DNA of 64,000 nt, taken from positions 186,001 to 250,000 of the forward strand of contig JBPCNH010000004.1 in the NCBI GenBank assembly GCA_051001455.1, given 5' to 3'. Made by a program: the position numbers and the translations under genes. The notes under the pieces were generated by a model that ran no database searches, was not told where the DNA came from, and was given only the letters and a program-made list of their open reading frames with translations. Positions 1 through 8,881 of this stretch are shown piece after piece. Within the stretch, counting starts at the first letter, position 1. Each line of letters begins with the position of its first letter. This DNA comes from JBPCNH01 sp051001455. Lineage in GTDB: Bacteria; Actinomycetota; CADDZG01; WHSQ01.

Positions 1-837
1 GCCGGGGGCCTTGATGGCGACGGACTGGAACGTACCGCGGATCTTGTTGACGACGAGCGTAGCCAGAGCCTCGCCCTCGACATCTTCGGAGATGATGACG
101 AGCGGCTTACCGGACTGCATGACCTTCTCGAGCACGGGAAGCATGTCCCGCACGTTCGAGATCTTGGACTGCACGAGAACGATGTACGGGTCCTCGAGCG
201 AGACCTCCATGCGGTCCTGGTCGGTGATGAAGTATGGGGAGATGTAGCCCTTGTCGAACTGCATCCCCTCGACGAGCTCGAGCTCGAGCCCGAAGGTGTT
301 CGACTCTTCGACCGTGATGACGCCGTCCTTACCGACCTTGTCCATAGCTTCGGCAACCATCTCGCCGATCTCGGGGTCGTTGTTGGCGGAGATGGACGCG
401 ACCTGCGCGATCTCCTGACGGCCCTCGACGTCACGGCTCTGAGCCTTGATCGAGTCGACTGCAGCTGCAACGGCCTTCTCGATGCCGCGCTTCAGCGACA
501 TCGGGTTGGCACCGGCGGCTACGTTCTGCAGACCACTACGGACCATCGCCTGGGCGAGAACCGTTGCGGTGGTGGTGCCGTCACCGGCAACATCGTTGGT
601 CTTGGTGGCGACTTCCTTGACGAGCTGGGCACCCATGTTCTCCCACGGGTCCTCGAGCTCGATCTCTTTCGCGATGGTCACACCGTCGTTGGTGATCGTC
701 GGCGCGCCCCACTTCTTGTCGAGGACGACGTTGCGGCCGCGGGGGCCGAGCGTCACGCGCACGGCGTTGGCGAGACGGTTGACTCCCGCCTCGAGCCCAC
801 GCCGGGCGTCCTCATCGAACTTGATGATCTTGGACAT
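1..837 (-). CDS. groL: 60 kDa chaperonin GroEL (5' part; C-terminus outside window)
   Basis: GroEL forms the double-ring ATP-driven folding chamber in the cytoplasm. The 279 N-terminal residues are present and the gene runs off the left edge. The ATP-site blocks are intact: LGPRGRNV near residues 30-37 and GDGTTTATV near 86-94. The start MSKIIKFDEDARRGLE is the usual chaperonin start and follows a GAGGAGCAG ribosome site. It lies 40 bp after groS and so belongs to the CIRCE-controlled operon at 1178-1264. Nothing in the visible part is abnormal. Confidence 0.97.
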   Translation of the reverse strand, partial: MSKIIKFDEDARRGLEAGVNRLANAVRVTLGPRGRNVVLDKKWGAPTITNDGVTIAKEIELEDPWENMGAQLVKEVATKTNDVAGDGTTTATVLAQAMVRSGLQNVAAGANPMSLKRGIEKAVAAAVDSIKAQSRDVEGRQEIAQVASISANNDPEIGEMVAEAMDKVGKDGVITVEESNTFGLELELVEGMQFDKGYISPYFITDQDRMEVSLEDPYIVLVQSKISNVRDMLPVLEKVMQSGKPLVIISEDVEGEALATLVVNKIRGTFQSVAIKAPG

Positions 838-877
838 CAGTTACTGCTCCTCTCGTGTTGAAACTTGTCTTGTGGTC

Positions 878-1177
878 CTAGCCGACGATGGCGAGGACGT
901 CACGGGCCGAGAGGATCAGCAGCTCTTCGCCGTCGACCTTGATCTCGGTGCCGCCGTACTTCGAATACATGACACGGTCGCCTTCGCTGACGTCGACGGG
1001 GACCAGGTCACCAGTGTCGGAACGCTTGCCCGGGCCTACTGCGAGAACGGTGCCCTCCTGGGGCTTCTCCTTGGCCGTGTCGGGGATGACGATCCCGGAG
1101 ATGGTGGTCTCCTCGCCCTCTTCGGGGCGAACGAGGATGCGGTCCTCGAGCGGACGGATGCTCGTCTTGGTTGCCAT
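878..1177 (-). CDS. groS: 10 kDa co-chaperonin GroES
   Basis: A 99-residue GroES, normal for the family. It forms the heptameric lid of the GroEL chamber. The reading frame stays open for another 75 codons upstream, but that part crosses the CIRCE element and promoter. The start is therefore fixed at MATKTSIRPLEDR, which has a perfect AAGGAGGT Shine-Dalgarno. The core GroES features are visible: RPLEDRILV near 8-16, the mobile loop around GEETTISGIVIPD, and KYGGTEIKVDGEE near the end. It is the first gene of the groES-groEL operon. Confidence 0.98.
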   Translation of the reverse strand: MATKTSIRPLEDRILVRPEEGEETTISGIVIPDTAKEKPQEGTVLAVGPGKRSDTGDLVPVDVSEGDRVMYSKYGGTEIKVDGEELLILSARDVLAIVG

Positions 1178-1209
1178 TCGGCTACCTCCTTCTGGGGTGG
1201 TGTTTCCTG

Positions 1210-1236
1210 TTAGCACTCTAAGTGCGTGAGTGCTAA
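1210..1236. promoter_or_regulatory. CIRCE operator (HrcA binding site)
   Basis: A perfect CIRCE: TTAGCACTC, nine spacer bases, GAGTGCTAA. It lies 33 bp upstream of the groES start and directly abuts the -10 hexamer of the groES promoter, so HrcA bound here would block transcription until heat shock. The hrcA gene is not in the window. Confidence 0.97.
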
Positions 1237-1264
1237 TGGTAACGCCCATGCTGGAGGTCGGCAA
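1236..1264 (-). promoter_or_regulatory. groES-groEL promoter
   Basis: On the minus strand TTGCCG (1264-1259) and TACCAT (1241-1236) are separated by exactly 17 bp. The -10 shares its last base with the CIRCE element, which is the expected layout for HrcA repression. Confidence 0.7.
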
Positions 1265-1279
1265 CAGAGGGGGCCGGTC

Positions 1280-2047
1280 ATGGGTGAGGATGCCCCGGTG
1301 GACCCCACCGACCTGCTCCAGCGCCTCGCCGCCCCTCCACTCTTCATCCTGGGGACCGCCTCGTCCGGCTCCAACTGGGTCTACGAGGTCCTCACTGCCC
1401 ACCCGGAGGTAGCCGGAACGAGGGAATCGTGGTTGTTCGAGGACCTAGCCGGCGCGCCACCCGAAGAAGCCCGATCTCGCTCGACGGAGGTGCTGTCCGA
1501 GGCGCTCGGGCCGGGGCATCGATTCGTCGTGGAGAAGAGCACGGCTCACATCTTCCGGGCCGGGGAGATCTTCGCCGCATGGCCCGAAGCCCGCTTCGTC
1601 CATGTCCTGCGGGACGGCCGGGATGTAGCGATACGGGTGTGGTTCCGTTCCTCGAAGCTGCCTCCCCGCTGGGTCCACGTCTTCGGGAAGTCCTTAGGCG
1701 GAGCTGCGGACGCTTGGGCGCGGTCGGTGGACGCGGCGCGCTCGCTCAGAGAGCTCGCAACAGACAACTTCCTCGAGATCACTTTCGAAGACTCGAACAT
1801 ACGACGGCGCGCCGCCGCTGCACGTTTGCTGGCATTCATCGGCGCGCCGTTCGACGACGACCTTCTCGACGACATCCTGAGTACGGACGATCACCGCCTC
1901 GACAAGCCGGTGGATCTGAACGCGTGGAAGGAGCACTACAGCATCTGGCGAGCTCTTCGCTTCCATCAGGTCGCGGGAGAAACATTGATCAAGACGCACT
2001 ACGAAGACGACAAGACGTGGTGGTTCAAGCCCTTCAAACGGTTCTGA
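1280..2047 (+). CDS. Sulfotransferase family protein
   Basis: A PAPS-dependent sulfotransferase-type protein of 255 residues. The 5'-phosphosulfate loop is GTASSGSNW near residues 25-33, and the 3'-phosphate motif is HVLRDGRDVA near 108-117. A conserved tail contains WKEHYS. The frame is open back to a GTG at 1226 inside the CIRCE element, but the ATG at 1280 with AGAGGGGG upstream is the credible start. The gene stands alone, divergent from groES and convergent with tsaD, so context does not reveal the acceptor. The substrate could be a lipid, a glycan or a small metabolite. Confidence 0.82.
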   Translation: MGEDAPVDPTDLLQRLAAPPLFILGTASSGSNWVYEVLTAHPEVAGTRESWLFEDLAGAPPEEARSRSTEVLSEALGPGHRFVVEKSTAHIFRAGEIFAAWPEARFVHVLRDGRDVAIRVWFRSSKLPPRWVHVFGKSLGGAADAWARSVDAARSLRELATDNFLEITFEDSNIRRRAAAARLLAFIGAPFDDDLLDDILSTDDHRLDKPVDLNAWKEHYSIWRALRFHQVAGETLIKTHYEDDKTWWFKPFKRF

Positions 2048-2098
2048 GCAAACCTCGGCTATCCCTTAGCGGCGGTGAGCACCACGGATGACGAGTCG

Positions 2099-3214
2099 CT
2101 AGCGGACGAGAGGAAGATTCGGGTCTGGAGCCGCCTCCAGACCCGAGTATTCGCCTCGCTTCAGCATCGCGGTTCCGCAGGCTGCGACCATCGCTGCGTT
2201 GTCGGTGCAAAGCTCCATCGGGGGGACGTAGAGAGTGATGGCGCGCTCGGCACACGCTCCTGCGAGACCGTGCCGCAACCCGGAGTTCGCTGCAACTCCT
2301 CCGCATAGGAAGATCCGTTCCGCTTGTGTATGTTCCGCGGCGGCCATCGTCTTCGCCACCTGAACGTCGACCACCGCTCGTTGGAACGATGCCGCTATGT
2401 CTTCGATAGATATGGGCGCCCCGGTCGATTCCGCCTTTCGCACGTAGTTGATGACAGAGGTCTTAAGTCCCGAGTAAGACACGTCGAATCCGGGTTCCTT
2501 CAACAATGCCCGGGGGAAGTCGATGGCACCCGGGTCGCCCAGGAGAGACAAACGGTCGATCTCCGGCCCGCCGGGATAGTCCAGACCGAGGAAACGGGCG
2601 ACCTTGTCGAAAGCCTCCCCGGCAGCGTCGTCGATCGTCCCTCCAAGCACCTCGTACTGGCCGTGCCCTCGAGCGTCGACGAGCATCGTGTGCCCGCCGG
2701 AGATGATCAGCGCGAGTGCCGGGAAATCCGCTTCTTTACTGGAGAGCAAAGCAGAGTACAGGTGCGCCTCGAGATGGTTCACGCCCACGAAGGGCACCTC
2801 GAGAACCGCGGCCATCGCTTTCGCCTCGGCCACACCAACCAATAGTGAGCCGATGAGACCGGGCCCAAGGGTGGCGGCGATCGCATCGAGGTCCCAGAAC
2901 GTTGCGTCGGCCTTGAGCAATGCCTCACCTATCGCAGGGGTGAGCGCTTCCACGTGGGCGCGGGCGGCGATCTCCGGGACGATACCTCCGTACTCGCCGT
3001 GAAGCTCGACCTGCGACGTGATCACATTGGACAGGATCTCGCGCCCACCTTTGACCACCGCGGCCGACGTCTCATCGCAAGAGGTCTCGATACCGAGAAC
3101 CAACGTCGACTCGTCCCACTCCTCCACGGGCTTCTTGACCGCGCGCGGATCGGGCATCGTCATGACGTCTTCTTGGCCTCCGAAAGCACTGAGGTCCCAC
3201 GACCCGCTATTCAT
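2099..3214 (-). CDS. tsaD: tRNA N6-adenosine threonylcarbamoyltransferase TsaD
   Basis: TsaD transfers the threonylcarbamoyl group from threonylcarbamoyl-AMP to A37 of ANN-decoding tRNAs, working with TsaB and TsaE. It has the ASKHA fold. LGIETSCDETS is near residues 40-50, the metal-binding HLEAH at 147-151, and SGGHT and LCGGVAANS lie further on. At 371 residues it is about 30 longer than usual, because the first 37 residues precede the conserved start. An internal ATG at residue 18 is a possible alternative. The chosen ATG overlaps the rimI stop by 8 bp. The neighbours rimI, tsaB and tsaE complete the t6A operon. Confidence 0.96.
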   Translation of the reverse strand: MNSGSWDLSAFGGQEDVMTMPDPRAVKKPVEEWDESTLVLGIETSCDETSAAVVKGGREILSNVITSQVELHGEYGGIVPEIAARAHVEALTPAIGEALLKADATFWDLDAIAATLGPGLIGSLLVGVAEAKAMAAVLEVPFVGVNHLEAHLYSALLSSKEADFPALALIISGGHTMLVDARGHGQYEVLGGTIDDAAGEAFDKVARFLGLDYPGGPEIDRLSLLGDPGAIDFPRALLKEPGFDVSYSGLKTSVINYVRKAESTGAPISIEDIAASFQRAVVDVQVAKTMAAAEHTQAERIFLCGGVAANSGLRHGLAGACAERAITLYVPPMELCTDNAAMVAACGTAMLKRGEYSGLEAAPDPNLPLVR

Positions 3215-3758
3215 GGGGGCGTCCTTCTAATTCCTTGCGGATGGCGGCCAACCGCTCTCGCGCTTCATTGGACAGCAAGCCCGACACCTCCATCACCAGC
3301 GCATCCTCGTGGGTCTCGATGTAGTAACCCCTGCGGAGACCCGTCACCGTGAATCCGAACTTGGCGTACATCGCCTGGGCTGCTGAGTTCTTGACACGAA
3401 CCTCCAGCGACACAATCTCGGTCCCCCGGGCGATGGCCTCTGTGATGCTCGCCAGGAGCAGCTTTGTTCCGATCTTGCGCTCATGGAAATCGGGGTCCAC
3501 GGCGATGTTCGTGACGTGAGCTTCGGCCGGCATGAACATCATCCCGGCGTAACCGACCACCTCGCCCCGACAACGGGCCACGATGTAGGACCTGCTGTTC
3601 TTCTGCGCCAACTCCGACAGGAACAGGGATGTGGTCCACGGCCGCGGGTACACACGGCCCTCAATCGACAAGACTTTCCGCAGGTGCCATCTGCGCATCC
3701 GGGTGATCTCGACATCGTCGATAGGCGTCGGCTGTCGACGAGGCATCACGGCGCTCAT
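3207..3758 (-). CDS. rimI: Ribosomal protein S18 alanine N-acetyltransferase RimI-type GNAT
   Basis: A GNAT acetyltransferase of 183 residues. RimI acetylates the N-terminal alanine of S18. The acetyl-CoA segment is visible as NIAVDPDFHERKIGTKLL, followed by EVRVKNSAAQAMYAKFGF, a typical RimI motif set. The ATG overlaps the tsaB stop as ATGA, so translation is coupled. The frame extends 21 codons further upstream into tsaB, but that start is less likely. The place between tsaB and tsaD is the usual one for rimI. The C-terminal 25 residues are a charged helix. Confidence 0.93.
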   Translation of the reverse strand: MSAVMPRRQPTPIDDVEITRMRRWHLRKVLSIEGRVYPRPWTTSLFLSELAQKNSRSYIVARCRGEVVGYAGMMFMPAEAHVTNIAVDPDFHERKIGTKLLLASITEAIARGTEIVSLEVRVKNSAAQAMYAKFGFTVTGLRRGYYIETHEDALVMEVSGLLSNEARERLAAIRKELEGRPHE

Positions 3759-4498
3759 GCGCTCTCCTCGCCGAAGTCGCCTGCGGCTCTTATGGCTCGC
3801 CCACCCCTGATGCGCTCCCACTGGATCTTCTTGGCCGAACGGCGCAGGTAGAACGGCTTGACCTCGTAAAGGGAATCGAAGTCCTCTCGGAACATCCTCG
3901 GTAACGCCAGCTCGACAACGGAGCGAGCATTCGGGAACGCATGGCTCATGGTCCCCATCTCGACGACGGATCCGAGATCCTGGAATACCTCTCGGTAGAG
4001 AAGGGCTCCGTTGCCGACCATCAGCACTTCCTCGGGACGCGATGCGATGCCGATGGCGAGATTGTCCGGCCGCTCCACTCGATACTCGGTCATCCGCTGG
4101 ATCCCACCCGGGGAGGGCCGGTAGAACGCGTGGAAAACCTCGCTGCGCCGGGCATCCAGAACCGCACAGATCGTCTTCTGCGAGTAACGGACTTCGTAAG
4201 CCAAGATGTCCAAGCTCGGCAGCCCAACGATGGGCACCGAGAGCGTCTGAGCGAGCGCCTTGGCGGTTGCAACCCCCACCCGCATACCGGTGAAAAGGCC
4301 GGGGCCGAGACTCACGGCCACTCCTCCGATGTTGCGATAACCAAGCCCCGCGCTCTCCAGACAGAATCGCACCGCCGGCAACAGGAACTCGTTGTAGGTG
4401 GCTCCCCTTGCTACCAGAGCACTGGCGACGACGCCCTGTTCAGAACCGATCGCCACACTGGCTTGCGGCGTCGACGTCTCGATCCCGAGGACGAGCAT
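3755..4498 (-). CDS. tsaB: tRNA threonylcarbamoyladenosine biosynthesis protein TsaB
   Basis: TsaB is the catalytically inactive TsaD paralogue that dimerises with TsaD in t6A synthesis. The 247-residue protein starts MLVLGIETSTPQASVAIG and contains the hallmark SLGPGLFTGMRVGVATAK near residues 63-80. It lacks the HxxxH metal motif of TsaD, as expected. It overlaps tsaE by one base (TGATG) and rimI by four (ATGA). Confidence 0.95.
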   Translation of the reverse strand: MLVLGIETSTPQASVAIGSEQGVVASALVARGATYNEFLLPAVRFCLESAGLGYRNIGGVAVSLGPGLFTGMRVGVATAKALAQTLSVPIVGLPSLDILAYEVRYSQKTICAVLDARRSEVFHAFYRPSPGGIQRMTEYRVERPDNLAIGIASRPEEVLMVGNGALLYREVFQDLGSVVEMGTMSHAFPNARSVVELALPRMFREDFDSLYEVKPFYLRRSAKKIQWERIRGGRAIRAAGDFGEESA

Positions 4499-5082
4499 CA
4501 GCCGAGCTCCCCGCGCGAACGAGACCGCTGTTCGCGCTCGGTAGTGATGATCTCGAACCTCGCGCCGGGAGACTCATCACTCGACGCTGCGTCGAGCAAC
4601 GTCTCCGCCGTGTCTTTCATCGCAAAGACCTTACGTACCCATTCCTCTCCGCGGGGCCGGAAGACGAGATGCCGTTCGTCTGGTCGATCCGGGTCACCAC
4701 GGTTCAGCTCCAACTTCAGGTGCGCTCTCGGTAACAGCTGCTCCACGGCCTCACCCCACTCCAAGAGGACGATGGAGGCCGGATCCAAGAAATCTTCGAA
4801 CCCGATGTCGAGGAGGTCCTGGAACGAGTCGAGGCGATAGACGTCCACATGAATGATGGGAAAGCGCGCGTCGTATTGGTGCACGATAGTGAAGGTGGGG
4901 CTGGTGACGCGCTCCTGCACCCCCAGTGACGTCGCCAAACCTTGGACGAAGACCGTCTTGCCCGCCCCGAGATCCCCGGACAAGGAGATCACGTCTCCGG
5001 GTAACAACACCGGCCCAAGGGCGGCGCCGATTATCCGAGTTTCGTCCGGCGAGGTAGTCGTGACGGTGAGAGCCCTTTGCAA
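4498..5082 (-). CDS. tsaE: tRNA threonylcarbamoyladenosine biosynthesis ATPase TsaE
   Basis: TsaE is the P-loop ATPase that drives turnover of the TsaBD complex. The Walker A motif GDLGAGKT is at residues 36-43. TSPTFTIVHQY and the HVDVYRL motif with its aspartate follow, and LLEWGE is the family signature. At 194 residues it is longer than the usual ~150, owing to a hydrophilic tail rich in Glu, Ser and Arg. The only in-frame start is TTG at 5082, with a weak ribosome site. It is the first of the four tightly overlapping t6A genes. Confidence 0.93.
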   Translation of the reverse strand: MQRALTVTTTSPDETRIIGAALGPVLLPGDVISLSGDLGAGKTVFVQGLATSLGVQERVTSPTFTIVHQYDARFPIIHVDVYRLDSFQDLLDIGFEDFLDPASIVLLEWGEAVEQLLPRAHLKLELNRGDPDRPDERHLVFRPRGEEWVRKVFAMKDTAETLLDAASSDESPGARFEIITTEREQRSRSRGELG

Positions 5083-5158
5083 GGCAGCTCAATCCCGCCG
5101 ACAAGGGTCTATCGGCACTCTCGGACAGTACCGCGCTCGTTCCTCGAACGCTCTCATC

Positions 5159-6196
5159 TCAAGCCTCCCCCATACCCACCGGACGGCCGAGGTTGTCGTT
5201 GAAGAACCGCTCCAACAATCTGTTCACCTCGCGATGACGCTCGAGCATCGACATGTGGCCGCACCTGTCCAGAACCTTGAGCTCTGCTTTCGGTAGGAGC
5301 AGAGCCAACTGCTCGGAAGCACCAGAAACGGTGATGCGATCGTGCGTCCCTCCCACGATCAGGCAAGGGACGAGCACATCTTCGAGGTCCTCGGTCACAT
5401 CGTAATCTCGGTAGGCCTTCAAAAGGTCGAACATCACATCCGCCGGAGTCTCCGCCAGCATGTCGTAGGTGAAATCGATCTGTTTGGCGGATGCCTGGGG
5501 ACCGAACGCGGCGACGGACACCGCCATGAACACCGCGTCCGAGGGCTTGATGATCTGGCGTAGCCGTTCGACGTAGTCGGCGCGTGATCCGAGCGCGTCA
5601 AGGGGGCGCCTAACCACCCTCTCGATCTTCGAGACCGTTGCTCCGCCCAGCAGGGTCTCGACCGCGGGGCGCGACGTGGAATTGAGGATCACGACCCCGC
5701 GTAGCGTGTCGCCCAACTCTTCGAGATGGTCCTTGCAGAGCTGCAAGGCGATCATCCCTCCTACGGAATGACCCACGATGACCACCTGCTTCAGGTCGTT
5801 CTCCCTGATCAATAGAGCGAGATCGGCTGCCAGTGTCTCGACCGAGTAAGGAGCCCGTCCCTTCGGTTGCGATAAACCGTGACCGCGTAGATCACAGAAG
5901 ATCAGCCTGTGTCCACCTAGACCCGCGAGCTGGTAGTACCAGAGATCCGTCCGCATGCACGAACCGTGCAGGAAGATCGCCGCCTTATCCGATTCCGGAC
6001 CAGTCTCTTCGACGAACAACCTGGCGCCGTCGGGAGTATCGATGAAGGTCGACCGCTGCCCGCGCCGTGACCCGAAATCTTCGGCTGCTTCGGGGTCGTT
6101 CCTTCTGCGCCGTTGTACGGCAGCACGCTGAGCGACGAGACCGGCTCCTAGACCGGCCGCAGCTCCGAACGCCGCAACGACGCCCTTCCCTCTCAA
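5159..6196 (-). CDS. Alpha/beta-fold hydrolase with N-terminal membrane anchor
   Basis: An alpha/beta hydrolase of 345 residues. The oxyanion motif LHGSC is at 76-80, and the nucleophile elbow GHSVG has Ser124. Asp266 lies in GGTHDRI and His294 in CGHMSM, so the catalytic triad is complete. Residues 5-22 form one short hydrophobic segment rich in Ala and Gly, followed by QRR-R charges, which suggests membrane anchoring. The start is TTG at 6196, overlapping the alr stop as TTGA with GAGGAC upstream. The open frame continues on antisense to alr and should not be included. Alpha/beta hydrolases are often found between alr and tsaE in actinobacteria, but the substrate is unknown. Confidence 0.85.
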   Translation of the reverse strand: MRGKGVVAAFGAAAGLGAGLVAQRAAVQRRRRNDPEAAEDFGSRRGQRSTFIDTPDGARLFVEETGPESDKAAIFLHGSCMRTDLWYYQLAGLGGHRLIFCDLRGHGLSQPKGRAPYSVETLAADLALLIRENDLKQVVIVGHSVGGMIALQLCKDHLEELGDTLRGVVILNSTSRPAVETLLGGATVSKIERVVRRPLDALGSRADYVERLRQIIKPSDAVFMAVSVAAFGPQASAKQIDFTYDMLAETPADVMFDLLKAYRDYDVTEDLEDVLVPCLIVGGTHDRITVSGASEQLALLLPKAELKVLDRCGHMSMLERHREVNRLLERFFNDNLGRPVGMGEA

Positions 6197-7344
6197 TGCT
6201 CGTCCTCGATGAATACGCGAGGGACGCGCGATGGGAGACGGGAAGTGACCTCGTAGTTGATCGTTCCTATCCTTTCTGCAAGCTCCTCTGCCGCGATCCG
6301 TTCGTCGCCGTCCGCTCCGAGGAGCGTCACGATCGATCCAGATTCCGCAGGCTCGTCGCCGATGTCCACCATGAACTGGTCCATGCAAACGGTTCCCGAG
6401 ACCTTGAACCTGCGGCCCTCGAAGATGATGTCTCCGGTGCCCGACAGGCGACGATCGTATCCATCGGCGTAGCCCGCACCGACGGTGATGAGCCGGGCGT
6501 CCTTCGCGAGGCGATAGTTGAGCCCGTAGGAGACGCCATCGCCGGCGGGGACGCGCTTCACCATATTGACCCGGGCTTTCACTCGCATAACCGGACGCAG
6601 GTCGGCAGTTCCCACCAGATCCATCCCGGGCCAGAGTCCATAGCAAGCGACCCCACATCTGACGATGTCGAAATGCGACGCCGGCAGAGCCATCGTCGCC
6701 GCCGAGTTCGCGATGTGCCGGTAACGAACCTGCACGCCTTCTTTCTCCACGAGCTCTACGACCGAATTGAAAGCATCGAGCTGGCGCTGGTTGAACGGAT
6801 CGGCCGGACGATCCGCGACCGCCATATGACTCCAGACACCTTCGATCTCGAGTCCTTGCAGCTGGCTGAAGACCCCGATCTTGGCCGGAAACTCCTCCAC
6901 CAGAACTCCAACGCGATTCATGCCTGTGTCGACCTTGAGGTGGACGGGCACACGCTGCCCCCGCTCCGCAGCCGCCTCCGAGAGAGCGCCGGCGAATGCA
7001 ACGGTATAGACGGTGGGGGTGAGCCCGTGGTCCAGCATCGCGGGGATGGCTCCGGGCGCGGGTTCCGAGAAAACATGGATCGGGACCTCTATCCCGGCGT
7101 CGCGAAGATGTATCGCTTCGGCGACCCGTGCCACTCCCAGGCGAGACGCCCCCGCTTCGATCATCACTCGGGCGCAAGTGGGATTCCCGTGCCCGTACGC
7201 GTACGACTTCACAACACCCATGAACTCGGACTGAGGGGCCATCTCCCGGAGGATCGATACATTGTGACGGAGGGCCTGCAGAGAGATCTCCGCCCACACG
7301 GAATGTCCTCTACCGGCCAGCTCTTCGAGCGTCAGCGACGTCAT
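6193..7344 (-). CDS. alr: Alanine racemase
   Basis: A PLP-dependent racemase that supplies D-alanine for peptidoglycan. The 383-residue protein has the usual two-domain length. The PLP lysine is K46 in VVKSYAYGHG; the more common form is VKANAYGHG, so the SY is a mild variant. GYADGY near 291-296 carries the likely catalytic tyrosine, and CMDQFMVDIG follows. It overlaps nnrD upstream (ATGA) and the hydrolase downstream (TTGA). Together with glmM and glmS the group serves cell-wall precursor supply. Confidence 0.97.
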   Translation of the reverse strand: MTSLTLEELAGRGHSVWAEISLQALRHNVSILREMAPQSEFMGVVKSYAYGHGNPTCARVMIEAGASRLGVARVAEAIHLRDAGIEVPIHVFSEPAPGAIPAMLDHGLTPTVYTVAFAGALSEAAAERGQRVPVHLKVDTGMNRVGVLVEEFPAKIGVFSQLQGLEIEGVWSHMAVADRPADPFNQRQLDAFNSVVELVEKEGVQVRYRHIANSAATMALPASHFDIVRCGVACYGLWPGMDLVGTADLRPVMRVKARVNMVKRVPAGDGVSYGLNYRLAKDARLITVGAGYADGYDRRLSGTGDIIFEGRRFKVSGTVCMDQFMVDIGDEPAESGSIVTLLGADGDERIAAEELAERIGTINYEVTSRLPSRVPRVFIEDEH

Positions 7345-8879
7345 GGAGTCACAGCGTAAGACTCGGTGATCAGATCGACCGCCCGACCCAGTTCATCCGC
7401 GACATCCCTCGCCATCACACCCGCCGCCCCTACACGATCGCCGGCGAGAGCTCCGGCGATCCCATGGACGTGGGCGCCGGCTAAGGCCGCCCCGAGGGGA
7501 TCGACGCCCGCAGCACAGAGAGCAGCGATCGCTCCGGTAAGCACGTCTCCGCTCCCCGCCGTCGCCAGCTCCGGACCTCCGGCTTGGATGACGTACGTCT
7601 GCTTACCTCCGGCCGCTGCTATCACGGTGCGGTAGCCCTTCAACAGCACGACGGCGGAACCGGCTCTGCTCGCCGCCGCCCGGGCTGCGCCGATCCGATC
7701 GGAATTGACCGCGCCGGCCGAGACCCCCAAGAGGGACGCCATCTCGCCGGGATGGGGAGTGAGGATCGTGGGTTCGTCGCGTCGCTCGACAGGGCCGAGG
7801 TCGCCTTCCAGCGAGTTCAAGGCGTCGGCATCAAGCACCAGCGGAACCGGAACCTCTTCCAGCAGCCGCCGCATGATCGCCCGCGGGCCCGCTCCCCGGC
7901 CGACACCGGGTCCCACGGCGATCGCACCGGCCCGGGCGAGCACGTCTTTGAAGTCATCTAGAGCAGCGGCACCGAGCTGTGGATCGTCTGTGATCTCGGG
8001 ACACAGCATCTCGGGAAGGACGCCCGTGGCGACCGCGCGGGCTCGTGGAGTCGTCCCGAGCGTGACGTATCCGCCTCCCATCCGGATGGCGCCCATCCCC
8101 GTCAGCGTCGCTGCACCAGGCATCGCGTCCGACCCCGCGATCACCGCAACCGATCCCGCGCTCCGCTTGTGTGCGTCTGGTGCGCGACGCGGCAACATCC
8201 GAGCGACATCTCCTGCCTCCACCATCCAGGACTCCACATCCCGGAGATCGATCGCGATCCCTACATCAACGACTTCGACCGCTCCCGCATGGAGCGACCC
8301 CGGTGGATGTGCGGTTCCCCATTTCTCAGCCGCGATAGCAACAGTGACGTCCGCCCGAGTAGCCTCGCCCGTGCACGCTCCGGTCGAACCGTCCACCCCC
8401 GACGGGATGTCCACCGAGACAACAAGGGGGATCCGGCGGAAGGTCTCGATCGCTCGAGCGGCTGCTCCCTCGGCCCGACCGGAGAAACCCGTACCGAAGA
8501 TCGCGTCGATCGCGAGGTGCGGCTCGAAGGAAGCGACGACGGCTTCATCGAAAGCAGCCACCGGGACCCCGGACGAGCGCGCCCGCTCCAGGTGTGACCG
8601 GGCCGGACCGGCGATCTCGTCTTCGGAGCAGACCAGCAAGCAGCGAACAGCGGCGCCTTCGGCTGCCAATGCCCGAGCCGCTACGAAACCATCGCCTCCA
8701 TTGTTCCCTTTACCGCAGACGACAACTATCCGCGCGCCGTAGCGGCGGCCCGATAGAGCCGTTGCGCTCCTGGCAACGGCGCGCCCGGCTCGGTCCATCA
8801 ACTCCACCGCCGGGGTGCCGGCGGCGATACACCTCTGGTCCGCTCGGCGCATCTGCTCGGGACTCAGAAGTGGGCGCAT
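7341..8879 (-). CDS. nnrD: Bifunctional NAD(P)HX epimerase / ADP-dependent NAD(P)HX dehydratase
   Basis: Repairs hydrated NADH and NADPH. The N-terminal epimerase (YjeF_N) domain covers about residues 1-210 with VVCGKGNNGGDGF at 54-66. The C-terminal dehydratase (carbohydrate-kinase-like) domain runs from about 225 to 512 with LTPHPGEM and the ATP motif AGSGDVLTG. Both activities look intact at 512 residues. The start MRPLLSPEQM lies two bases after the glmS stop, and the stop overlaps alr as ATGA. The position between glmS and alr is common in actinobacteria. Confidence 0.96.
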   Translation of the reverse strand: MRPLLSPEQMRRADQRCIAAGTPAVELMDRAGRAVARSATALSGRRYGARIVVVCGKGNNGGDGFVAARALAAEGAAVRCLLVCSEDEIAGPARSHLERARSSGVPVAAFDEAVVASFEPHLAIDAIFGTGFSGRAEGAAARAIETFRRIPLVVSVDIPSGVDGSTGACTGEATRADVTVAIAAEKWGTAHPPGSLHAGAVEVVDVGIAIDLRDVESWMVEAGDVARMLPRRAPDAHKRSAGSVAVIAGSDAMPGAATLTGMGAIRMGGGYVTLGTTPRARAVATGVLPEMLCPEITDDPQLGAAALDDFKDVLARAGAIAVGPGVGRGAGPRAIMRRLLEEVPVPLVLDADALNSLEGDLGPVERRDEPTILTPHPGEMASLLGVSAGAVNSDRIGAARAAASRAGSAVVLLKGYRTVIAAAGGKQTYVIQAGGPELATAGSGDVLTGAIAALCAAGVDPLGAALAGAHVHGIAGALAGDRVGAAGVMARDVADELGRAVDLITESYAVTP

Positions 8880-8881
8880 GC

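Noticed and set aside
6197..7297. Upstream continuation of the alpha/beta hydrolase frame over alr
   Set aside because: It is Arg/Gly/His-rich nonsense in a shifted frame of alr; the hydrolase begins at TTG 6196.
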